A stretch of 64,000 nucleotides of DNA from assembly GCA_025267735.1 (NCBI GenBank), contig CM046303.1, positions 45,769,380 to 45,833,379 of the forward strand. Reading direction: 5' to 3'. A program made the translations under genes and the position numbers. Position 1 is the first letter of the stretch. Every line of letters starts with the position of its first letter. This stretch comes from Mactra quadrangularis (lineage: Eukaryota > Mollusca > Bivalvia > Venerida > Mactridae). Below the pieces are notes generated by a model. That model worked only from the letters and a program-made list of their open reading frames with translations, made no database searches and had not been told where the DNA came from. Positions 12,101-24,100 of this stretch are shown here, one piece after another.

Positions 12101-15100
12101 CAATGATAACATACTATGCAATGAACAGAATTAGACAGTAACCACAACTCTACCTGCCTTTATTATGGATTATTTCCCTTTGTAATTTTGTGTTAAAGTT
12201 TTTAAATCCGGCTTTAGTGTGGTTTCCACATTACATTTTTTGTTGCCTAATTAATGCTGATTAGCTATGGTGTTGCAAGAGTTGTAACTTTGCTATTAAT
12301 TTGCTGATTTTAATAAGATGGATACTATTGCAATCCCAGGTTTTAAGGATTATTCCTGTATTTTAAGTATCATTATCAAATTTTAGGACCTGTGAAAGGG
12401 TCCTTTTTGCATATAAAATTTGCTAAAATCAGGAACTTCATGATTATGAAGTATCACTTTAACCCATGCAATCCTGCTATTTCACAGCTTTTTTAAATAA
12501 AAGTAGTTTGAGTAGTTCGGCGCTATATGACCTTTCTGTGTTGGTGCGCCATAAAACCAAATGAGAGTAGGTGTTTTTTTTAAAAAAATTAAGGATTAAG
12601 TTACCAATTAAGGTAATAGTTTCAGTTTGTGATAAATGTATATTATAAAACTAGTTGGTATAAAATTTATTGTAGGTTATGATATGATGAGTGAAAGATC
12701 TAATTTCCTCAGTTTGTTTAAACAAGAGAAAACATTTATACCTGTACCATTGGCTGATACTGTAAGTGGTTTTATCTGTTTGTAACCTTTATGGTGTTGT
12801 ATTTTGAGCTTTCTTTAATAGATATAATATGAACACCTTTACCTTGTCATTTTTAGGACCAGGGGGTGGGAAGGGGGTTTGTTAATGGAAGGAGGGACTT
12901 AGTATGTTTGCTTCGAGTATCAAATATTGTTATTCTGGTGGTATTCTAACCTATTTAGGTATTACTGTGCCTTATACTCACAATTGAATATGAACCTGTG
13001 TTCATTCAAAATAGTACACAAGCTTTGCTTTCTATAGACTTTTTTAAGTTGTATATAAAAATAAACATAAATGGATTATGTTTTTAATTCATAATAAATA
13101 AACATATAAAATAATGCAAGAAACGTTGTCAGAATTGTTTCTTGGTAACTTCATTTCGTTGTGCATATATACTGTCCGTGTTTTCACTTCCGAGTGTATA
13201 AATAATTTATGATTTAAATTTCCAGGAGAAACATGAATACTTTGCTCAGTTGAATGCTGAAGTAAAGAAAATAATACTGCAATTAGAAACTAATCAACAG
13301 AAAGAACAGCTCACAGCAGCTGATGTCGAGGCTATTGTATATAGAATTGTTGCCAAGGAAAACAGTGATTTAAAATCTAATCTACAAAGTTCACATAACG
13401 AAGCTCTTCTCAATCAGGTAACTTTTGATGATTTACTGGTTAGCAAAAAATAGTTTAAGAAAATTGATTTAAATTTTACATGTTTTATTTTTGCTAACAT
13501 GATATTATAGTTTTATTGATTTTTAGCTCGAATTTATGAAGTAAATGGAGAGCTCTCCTACTCGCCCTAGCATCGGTGTCCGCGTCCATATTTCTGATTA
13601 AAGTTTTAGTACAGTAAAATATTTTTTACTGTAACTTTGTTTATTTCTTAAGGTATCAACTTCAAACTTTAAATATATGTTCGTTATTATCAACCTCATC
13701 TCATGTGACAAGGTACATAACTCCAAATACATTTTTTTAGAATTATCTCCCATAAACTTAAAATGTTCTGAAAAAAAATATTTTAAATTTGTTAAGGTTA
13801 TATTTTCAGATTTTAAAATATGTATGTTCCTTATCATCAACCACATCTCCTGTGACAAATACTTAGAACTTAGAGTTTTCTTTAATAAAATGTTTATTTT
13901 TACTGCAACTGTTTAATTTCTTTAGGTATTGACTTCAAACTGAAAATATGTGTTCCTTATTATCAACCACATCTCATGTGACAAGGTTTATAATTTCAAA
14001 ATACATTTTTTTCTAGAATTATCCCCCCTTGAACTTAGAGTTTTCTTTAAAACATATTTGTGTTTAATGCAACTGTTTTATTTCTTAAGGCATCAACTTC
14101 AAACTTTAAATATATGTTCCTTTTTATCAACCACATCTCATGTGATAAGGTTCATAACTCTGAATACATTTTTTTCAAAATTGTCTCCCATAAACTTAAA
14201 ATGTTCTGAAAAAAAATATTTTAAATTTGTTAAGGTTATATTTTCAGATTTTAAAATATGTATGTTCCTTATCATCAACCACATCTCCTGTGACAAATAC
14301 TTACTTAGTCGAGCATGCTTTCTCCTCTGACAGCTCTTGTTGATTACATCCTCACAAAAGAGGTGTTGGGGAGTATGTATAAATGAGACCTTTTACACCT
14401 ACAATCCTTAGATTCACTCGGGGGCCATGCCAAATAAGTTAACCAGGTTGGTCTAGTACTATTATGGTTGTAAAGAGCTTATAATTGATAAAATATATCA
14501 TTACTTGCAGGCACAATGGAAGATTGAACAAGAAGCTAAGTTAACAGACATGCAAGATAGACATAATGTCCTTGTTGCTTCAATAAATGTAAGTAGATTA
14601 TTGGCGTACTTATTTTTTTACTATAATGGCATTTGTCTTGATGAGAAATATGAATTTTTATGGAAACTTTACCTTCCCAAAGAGTGTATGTAGTATTTAT
14701 GAGTCAATGAAGTTTTTAAAGGTGTAACCTAGAAAGTGATTATCTGATTTTTAAAATAATCAGACTTGACTTGCTATGCTTTAGTTAGTAAAATATTTTT
14801 TGCCCTGTTGTAGATTGTTTATCCAATATCAGTAAATAGGTTTGTTACTTAAATTGTTCATGAAATGTACACTTTATACCCCAATCACAAAGAATACTGT
14901 GAAACATTAACAGTTTCTTAAAGAATGAACATGAAATAATGTTTTTCAAAACTTATCCTGAAGTTCAAGATTTCAGAGTTGTAAAACGGGTTCTTTTGCT
15001 GTATTATACATTCTGAAATCATGACTTTGAAGAATTTCGAGATTTTAAATAAATAGATTACTAACTTTCACCATTGATGCATGGGTGCAAGTTTTCAGGC

Positions 15101-18100
15101 ATTTGCATGAAGTTCAGGTCTTTTACAACAAATTAGATTTGTTCTGCTATTAAATTATGAAGAAAAATGGTTTCAAATTACAGTTTTCAGGTTTTTAAAA
15201 ATTTTCATCTTGCACCCATGTTGATGTATATATTACAGGATTTAGAGTCTAGCATTGATAAACATAAAGCTATGATGGCAGATAGTGATGCTACTATGAA
15301 GGAAGAGTCCTCACAACATATTCTAGGATTAGAAGAAAAGTTAACTGCTTTACATATGGAATTACAAGAACTAGACAAGACACATGCTGCCTTACTGGCT
15401 CGTGTTAATGCATGTTGTCATAATGCAACATATTATGCTACAGCTGTGAAAGATAATGTGAATGCAATATTAGCTGAGGTAGGTTGGGTTGTCTCCCTTA
15501 CATAGAAATTGGATTTTACAAGATTAAAATGTAATACGATGTCTGTTATTCTTACACAGATTAAAAACCAAAACAAAATTTGGAATTCCTGACTTTTTGG
15601 CATAATTCTCCTTAAAAATGTAGACTGTCACCCTTCTAACAGTTTGTTTATAGTAAGTATAGATCCAGCATTGTCTCTATGTGCTTCTTTTATTTATGCA
15701 TGACAATTTTTATACTTACCAACAATATTTTTTCAAGAAGTAAATAACAAAAAAATATTGTGTATATTTTATTGTTGAATGAAATATGAGCATAAGCTTT
15801 AATCATTTGTGGAAAGAAAGACTGTGATTAAATTTTTGCATCCTTTAGATCAGCATTTTTGGACCTGAGAAAGGGTTCTTTTGCTAAGTGAAAGTGACTA
15901 AATTTAGGATTTTCAGGATTTTTGAAATTTTTTACTTTCACTTTTGTGATTGAATGTTTTTTCCTTATTTTTTCAGATGATGACTGGACATATGAGTGGT
16001 AATCCAACACAAGATGCTTTCACTCAATGGTTACATTCAAACTATGTTAGTCGTGATGTACTAGATGAAAGATTGAAAGATTTAGCCTCAGACCTCACAT
16101 CTAGTGTTCTAGCTATGATAAAAAATTTACAGGAATCCCAACAACAACAATATCATTATTTAGAACAACAACAACAAGAATTACAGAACTCTCAACAACA
16201 ACAACATGTACATGTGACTGCTGATGGAGCCGGTATTGGACAACAGGTTTATGTCAGTTGATATATTCATTGTTTATGTTTTGTAAATGGAAGGATTAAG
16301 TGAGTCTATGTTGGCAATGTTTTGTTTCTGTGTTCTTGTTTTTTTATTCATTGGAGTTGAATTACCTGCATGAAGACTAGATGTTGTTACATTATTACTC
16401 CATGCTTTAATTGTTCATTATTTTGGTAATATTTATATTTGCTACTCCAAGGATGTTGATTATGCAATGAATGGTGGAGAATCATGGATTGGAAATAGAT
16501 CATGAAAAAAATTTGGTTAGAATGAAATGACATGATCTTAGTGTACATACATGTTGTGATCGCTTTGAGACAGGGTTGAAGATGCTGCAATTTACTCATT
16601 TTCTCATCTCCATGTTCTTCAATGCTCTGCATTTTGCTGAATGAATTATTCTAAAACCTGGGTCACAATGGTTCTCTTTGCCAATGTTTAGCCACCAAGT
16701 CTGTTTTCTGGATATTGGAGCAACCATTGGAAGATATGTGTGCTTAGATTCTATGTTAGATATTTTTACTTTAAGTTTGGAACCAAGTTTGAATGATGAC
16801 ATTTTAAGCATTGACAAAACATAGACACAATTTCCTGTCATCTGAAAATATTAACATTGTTGTATAGTTCTGTTATATTAACCTGTCAAAAAGTGAATAA
16901 TTACACGGTCACTATATGTGTTATTATTTAACTTCTTTTTAACCATTGAGCCTCTGATCCATATCAATTTTTGATAATCTAACTATATATGCAGGATTTT
17001 GAATATCAGGGAAATAACAAGTTCCAAAGAAATGAAAAATAACAAATTCAGTGACCGTGTAATTATTTAAGTTGTGACAGGTTAATATAGCAGAACTATA
17101 CTAAGCTAAAAAATTGTATCTCAACAGAATTTCTTCTTAATTTTTGTTTTTTAATTTATAAATTACAGGAAGTAAGGAGAATGATAGAAGAAGCTCTATT
17201 TAAGTACAGTGCTGATAAAACTGGTATGGCTGATTATGCCTTAGAATCTGCAGGTAATAATATAACTCTCTGTATTAGATGGTTTTTTAGCTCGACTTTA
17301 CGAAGTAATGTAGAGCTCTCCTACTCGCCCCAGCGTCGGCGTCGGCGTCTGCGTCCGCGTCCGCGTCCACACTTCTGATTAAAGTTTTTGTGCAGTAAAA
17401 TACTTTCTTCTATATCTTTGTTATTTCTTAAGATATTAACTTCAAACTTTAAATATATGTTCCTTACTATCAACCACATCTCATGTGACAAGGTCCATAA
17501 CTCCAAACACATTTTTTCAAGAATTATCTCCCCTTGAACTGATTGAAGTTTTTGTGCACAGATTAAAGTTTTTGTGCAGTAAAATACTTTCTTCTGTATC
17601 TTTGTTATTTCTTAAGATATTAACTTCAAACTTTAAATATATGTTCTTTTCTATCAACCACATCTCATGTGACATGGTCCATAACTCCGAATGCATTTTT
17701 TTCAGAATTATCTCCCCTTGAACTTAGAGTTTTCTTTAAAAAATGTTTGTTTTTACTGCAACTGTTTTATTTCTTTAGGTATTGATTTCAAACTTTAAAT
17801 TTATGTTCCTTATTATCAACCACATCTCATGTGACAAGGTTCATAACTCCGTATACATTATTTTCAAAGTTATTCCCCTTGAACTTATAGTTTTCTTTAA
17901 TAAATATTTGTTTTTACTGCAACTGTTTTATTTCTTTAGGTATTGACTTTAAATATATGTTCCTTATCATCAACCACATCTCATGTGACAAGGTTCATAA
18001 CTCCAAATATATTTTTTTTTCAGAATTATCTCCCCTTGAAATTAGAGTTTTCTTTAAAAAATGTTTGTTTTTACTGCAACTGTTTTATTTCTTCAGGTAT

Positions 18101-21100
18101 TGACTTCAAACTTTAGATATATGTTCCTTATTATCAACCACATCTCATGTGACAAGATTCATAACTCCTTATACATTTTTTCAGAGTTACCCCCCTTGAA
18201 ATTATAGTTTTCTATTTTATTTTTTTTTCTTTGAATTTGTTATGGTTATATTTTCAAATTTTAAAATATGTATGTTCCTTATCATCAACCACATCTCCTG
18301 TGACAAACACTTACTAAGTCGAGCATGCTGTCTCCTCTGACAGCTCTTGTTTATATTTATTGCTTTAATTTATTAGTGAAAAAGAGATTTAATCTGTTAA
18401 AGGTAAGTGGCATTCGGAACTACCTCGGCGATCTTCCACGCAGATAAACCTCGGATATCATAAGGTGAAAAAGTAGATCTAAAAGATTTGGTTTCTGTGG
18501 TAATATTTTCTGATCTATACAGAAGTATGACATGTGAGACATTGTTCAGATGAAATAGTGTGATACAGGGTGTAACAATGTCATTATTAAATGTTGACGT
18601 GAAGATGACATTTGCCGGACCTTATAACCTGGTTGTATTCCTACTACATCTGATTTCCGTGGTATATCTTCATAGATAATCACCGAGGTTGTTCCGAATG
18701 GGTTAGTGGTTGTCTGGAAAATTCCTGATTGTTGCCTATGCTATGAAGTCTTTCAAATATTTTAGTTGCCAAAATTAGATTTTTGGTTTTCCTATGTCAA
18801 AATATGATGTCCTGGATGTAAAAAAAGGGTCGACAACCGACTAGTCTGAAAGTATTGCTTACTTTAAAGTTTGACTGACACAAACTTATGGAAAATACAA
18901 AAGTTTAAGTTTATCATATACATTCCTTTAATTTTAATCTTTACTGGTTGGATTGATCAGGTTATTTGTTAGAGAAATTCATCTCAAAGTGTAAAAAAAC
19001 CTTAAAATCAGAATCTTACTCATGCAATATGATCAGTTTCTAGAAAAGATTTCAAATAATTAATATAAGAACACTGTTGTCCCTAGAAATTTGTCTTATG
19101 ATATTTGTTATAAATCTCTTGTTGAAAACTAACACTTCAAGATGACAAATTTAATGCTTTTTACAAATCAAATGTTTTCTTAATAATATGTTTACAACTT
19201 ATTAAATGCTTTTAGTGTTGATTGTGTCGACTTTCTTTATATTCTATTTAAAATTCTAGTCATGTGCATTTTTGCTATATTATTGCATCAAAGCTTTTGC
19301 TATGCATTATTTTACAATAAAATATAGCACTGTTAAAATTTCCCCCCATGTTTATTGATTTACGCAGTAAATAATGCGAGTAGTCTATGAATAAAGTGAC
19401 TGCTCAGGGGGGTTAATTTTTAAAAAACAGCTCTACAAAATATATCTGATAATCTTCTTTATTTATATTTTTGCAATGTTAGAATCAAAATATGACATTA
19501 AACCCAACAAAATACATAAATAAATCAAAACTTATTAAATAAAAGTATAAAGGGAAATAACTAGTACAAAAATGAATAATTTATGAGTTGTCTCCCTTAT
19601 TTCAAATAAAACTCAAAAGTGTTACAGACACATGTCCACTAAGAACATTTTTGAATTTTCCCATGACTGTCTTTTGTGCACAGGTTGGACATTTACACCA
19701 ACTTATTACAGGAAAAAGCACTGACGTCCACAGTTTAAGGTCTATAAAAATGTAAAAAAAGACCAAAAAACATACAGGAGGAGGATATCCCACCTCTTTT
19801 CAGTGTGCACGCCTCGGTTCACTTCTCCCTAAAATCAGGGCTAGGATGATCCCTATAATTTTAAACACAAAGTTTGTGCCTATATTTTATAAAATGATAA
19901 AAAACCAAGACAACAGTGAGTTCTTAAATATATTATTTTCTACATACAATACGAATGATAATATGAATTATTTTGTATGATTAAAGTGAACACTATTATA
20001 AGATTGATGTATCATTGTAGGTGGTGGTGTAGTGAGTACACGATGTTCAGAGAGTTATTATAGAAAGACAGCATTAGTTAGTGTATTTGGTGTACCTCTA
20101 TGGTATACATCTAACTCTCCTAGAACTGTTATACAGGTACTGTTTATTATTTCAACTCTTAGAGGATTTTTTAGACTAGCCATCTTTTATGCCTTTGCTG
20201 TGTGTTAAACCTCTTCAGGACTCGGCACTTATTTTAAAGCTAGGTTGCCCAAATGGATAGCCAACTATTTTTAACATGCCCAAACCATATCTTTGATAGC
20301 AGGAATAGCTTGCCTGAACCCAAAGATAGGTTGTCAGGGACAACAGGACAACCTTTACTGTCGAGACCTGCTCTTATTATCACATATTAGTAAAAGTAGA
20401 GCAATTGTCAGCCATTGGTTATGCATAGAAATGAGTTATGCTTATTTATTTATGAAGATGTTATCTTTGACCTTATAAATGTTCATTTTAATGTGTTTGT
20501 ATTAATTTGAAATGGAACTTTTGTAAGACCATGTAGATCTGTAACTAACTTAATGTAGGCACAGATGCTTTTTGCTTTTTTATTATGAACTGTAGAAAAA
20601 CAATGAATATTACTGAATTTACTCAAATTATAGTTATATGATAAGTATAATATTAATATATTGTTGATATACATGTATAGTTGTGTAGGCTTTAAATGGG
20701 AAAAAAAGTTTGATATTATTGGAGGGTGATGATTTCTTGCCTGGGAAAGAATTGAAGCTGAGATATTATTTTCTGAGTTTGAAAATATGAAAAAATTAAA
20801 AGGAAGGTTGTTAAATGAGAAAATTGTTATTCTTATATTAGAAATAAATTAGTATTTAGTATTTAGTAACCTTTGCAGAAAATGAGAGTTTGTGGGAGGA
20901 AAATGTAAAATTAATATTTAGGTATAGACTAATTTGTTAAATTTTCAAGTCAAAGGTTTGTCCAATTTGTTATGAACATTGAAACAATAATCTTAATTTT
21001 CTTCCATGTAAGGAGAAGTTGTTTGACTTGGGGAATGGTTAGTGAATGCTTGTTTGTTATACCCCCGCAAACAAAGTTTTCGGGGGTATACTGGAATCAC

Positions 21101-24100
21101 CTTGGTGGTTGGTTGGTTGGTTGGTTGGTTTGTTGGTTGGTTGGTCGCGTGGTCTGTCCCAAAAAATTAATACATTTGTAGTATGTTTATTTCTTAATGT
21201 ATTTGAATAGAAGCTGTTATATACCATGATTTAATGGTGTATACAAAACTCATGTAACTATGGAAACATATCTCACTTGTTTAAAATATCTAATTGTGTT
21301 ATATATGATATTGCATCTTTTTTTTGTTTAAATTTGATTTAATAACTGTAAGTATGCTTATTTCTCAACAGATTTTTTCTTAACCAATTTTGGTTGAATT
21401 TTGCACACAAGTTCAAATTCTTACAGTTGATTGTGTACATGCACTTTATATCAATTCCAATTCAAAATGGCCGATTTCGGCCATATTGAATTTTTTTTTA
21501 AATTTAATTTAATAAATGTAAGTATGCTTATTTCTCAACAGATTTTTTTCTAAACCAATTTTGATAGAATTTTGCACACAAGTTCAAATTCTTACAGTTG
21601 ATGTGTACATGCACTTTATATCAATTCCAATTCAAAATGGCGGACTGGCTGCCATCTTTACTTTTTTATTTAATATTATAACAGTATTGCATGCTTATTT
21701 CCATATGGATTTTGAGAAAAAATTGCATACAAGGTCTCACTATTACAGTTGATAAGTAAGACTTTTTTTACAATTTTATATTCAAAATGGTTGACTGATG
21801 TCCATCTTGAATTTTATATTTAAATTACTGTATAGTGTGCTGTTTCTTTCTCAAATTTTGCAAAATTGTGCACACATGTCTTTCTAATATCTTGTTTAAT
21901 AAAATTTTTGCACACAAGTTCACATTCTTACAGTTGATGAGTTTAGCAGTTTATATGAATTCCAATTCAAAATGGCCGAATTGTGGCCATCTTGAATTTT
22001 CAAAAAAAATAATTAAATAACTGTATAGTATGATTTTTTCTCAACATATTTTCCTCTAATCCAATTTTGATAGAATTTTGCACACAAGTTCACTTTCTCA
22101 CAAACGATATGTACATGCACTTTATATCAATTCAAATTCAAAATGGCCGACTAGCTGCAATCTTTTTTTATAAATTTAATAACAGTATTTTATGCTTATT
22201 TCTATACAGGTTTTGAAAAGAATTTGCATACAAGGTCTTACTATTACAGATGATAAGGATGACCATTCATCACAAATTTATTTTCAAAATGGCTGACTGG
22301 TGGCCATCTTGAATTTTTATTTAAATTTCTGTAAAGTAGGCCGTTTCTTACTCAATTTTAGCAAAATTTTGCACACAAGTCTTTATTGTTACAGTTGACT
22401 AGTACATGGATTTCTTTTGGACACCAATTAAAAATGGCAGACTTGTAGCCATCTTGAATTTGTTTCTTTTAATAACTGTATAGTATTCTTATATTTCATT
22501 ACCAATTTTGATGAAATTTTGCACTCAATTTCTTCTTGCTGAAGTTTCTAATGTTCTGCTATTTTTTTATCAAATTCTTATTTTTGAGCTTTATATTTGA
22601 TGTACTGATTTTTTTAAATTCAAAATGGCTGCCATTCTGATTTTTTAAAGCAAATGATTTCATAATTTTTCTAAAGACTGAGGAAGATACCAATTGTTTA
22701 AGTTGATGTGCTTGGCATTTTTTCTGAAGTCAAATTCAAAATGGTTGACTGGCAGCAATGTTGAATTTTCTAATATCTTGTGAAGCAAACATCTTTCTTT
22801 CTTAGCCAATTTTCATAAAATTGTACTGACTAATTCTTGTTAGTGACAATTATATGTATGTTTTCCTAAATTCCAATTCAAAATGACTAAATGGTGTTCA
22901 TTTTCATGTAAAAAATCATTTGAAATATGACACTGTTTATTATTATGGTTTTATGCTTCTTATAACATTTACCCTCTTGGACTTCCACGATGTTGACTTG
23001 CTGTAATCTTGAAATGTTGCCATTGCGGGGGTATTTTCGCCACTGGTGGCAGTTCTAGTTTAAAACAGCTGATTAGGTGAGCCCACCTCTGTATTCTACC
23101 TAATGAATTCTGTCAATAAATTGTGTAAAATATAATGTTTTTATATACTTTTTAGCCTGAAGTATATCCAGGTCAATGTTGGGCTTTCAATGGAGCTGAA
23201 GGTTATCTTGTTATAAAGACTTCAGCTATTATCACACCATCTGGCTTTACTTTAGAACATATTTCAAAAGCACTAGCTCCAACTGGTGAAATAGATAGTG
23301 CTCCTAAAGATTTTACTGTACTGGTAAGCATTTACAACATTTATTATTATCACATGTACTGTTCATACATATTTTACATAGTTATGAGTTATAAAAACCC
23401 ATATTTCAAGACCCATAGGCCTACTGCCCATGGACTGCTGAACCCGGGGTGATAGCGCAGTTGGTAGCGTGTCGGGATTTGGAATCTCGTGCCAGAGGGG
23501 GTGCGGGTTCGAATCCCACCCTGGAAAGTTATACCCTTCCATGAAAATTTGACAATATTGTTGATTTTCCTCCATTGATTAGATAATATGGAGAAGTTTC
23601 CGGCCTTGTGGAAGGGTAGGTGAGTACTGGTTGTAGACAAGGGTCCAGGAAAGCTAGGTAAGGTGCGCTGGATACTGTAAAATGACCTAAATTGTGTTGA
23701 CACAGCCTTAAATCTATCAAAAAAAAAACAAGCTGAACAAATTTAAGCATTGAATTGGTACTAACTATATGTGTGTTAAACAATTTCACCAAAATAGAAT
23801 TTGGTTGTCAATACTTCAAAAATAATTTTGTTTCAAGAAAGTCACAGGAAAAACATCTCCGATTTAGTGACTGCACCTGCAGTGTTTCATTCTTTAACCC
23901 TGATTGAAAGGAAGCATTTTTCTGTTTTTATGTGATCCTGTGCTAATGTAATTTTGTATTTCTATGGTATTCTGTAAACATTGAATATGATTGGACATGA
24001 TTGCTGCCATTCTTAATGTGACATCCCACTCTCTATTTCAAATATTAAAGGTTTCAAAATTGAATTTTAATTTCCTTTTTTGTCAATTACAATTTTAGAT

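Noticed and set aside
23444..23520. tRNA gene with TGG anticodon-like loop
   Set aside because: The acceptor stem does not pair, the variable region is odd, and a SINE body with A-rich tail and flanking duplication follows.
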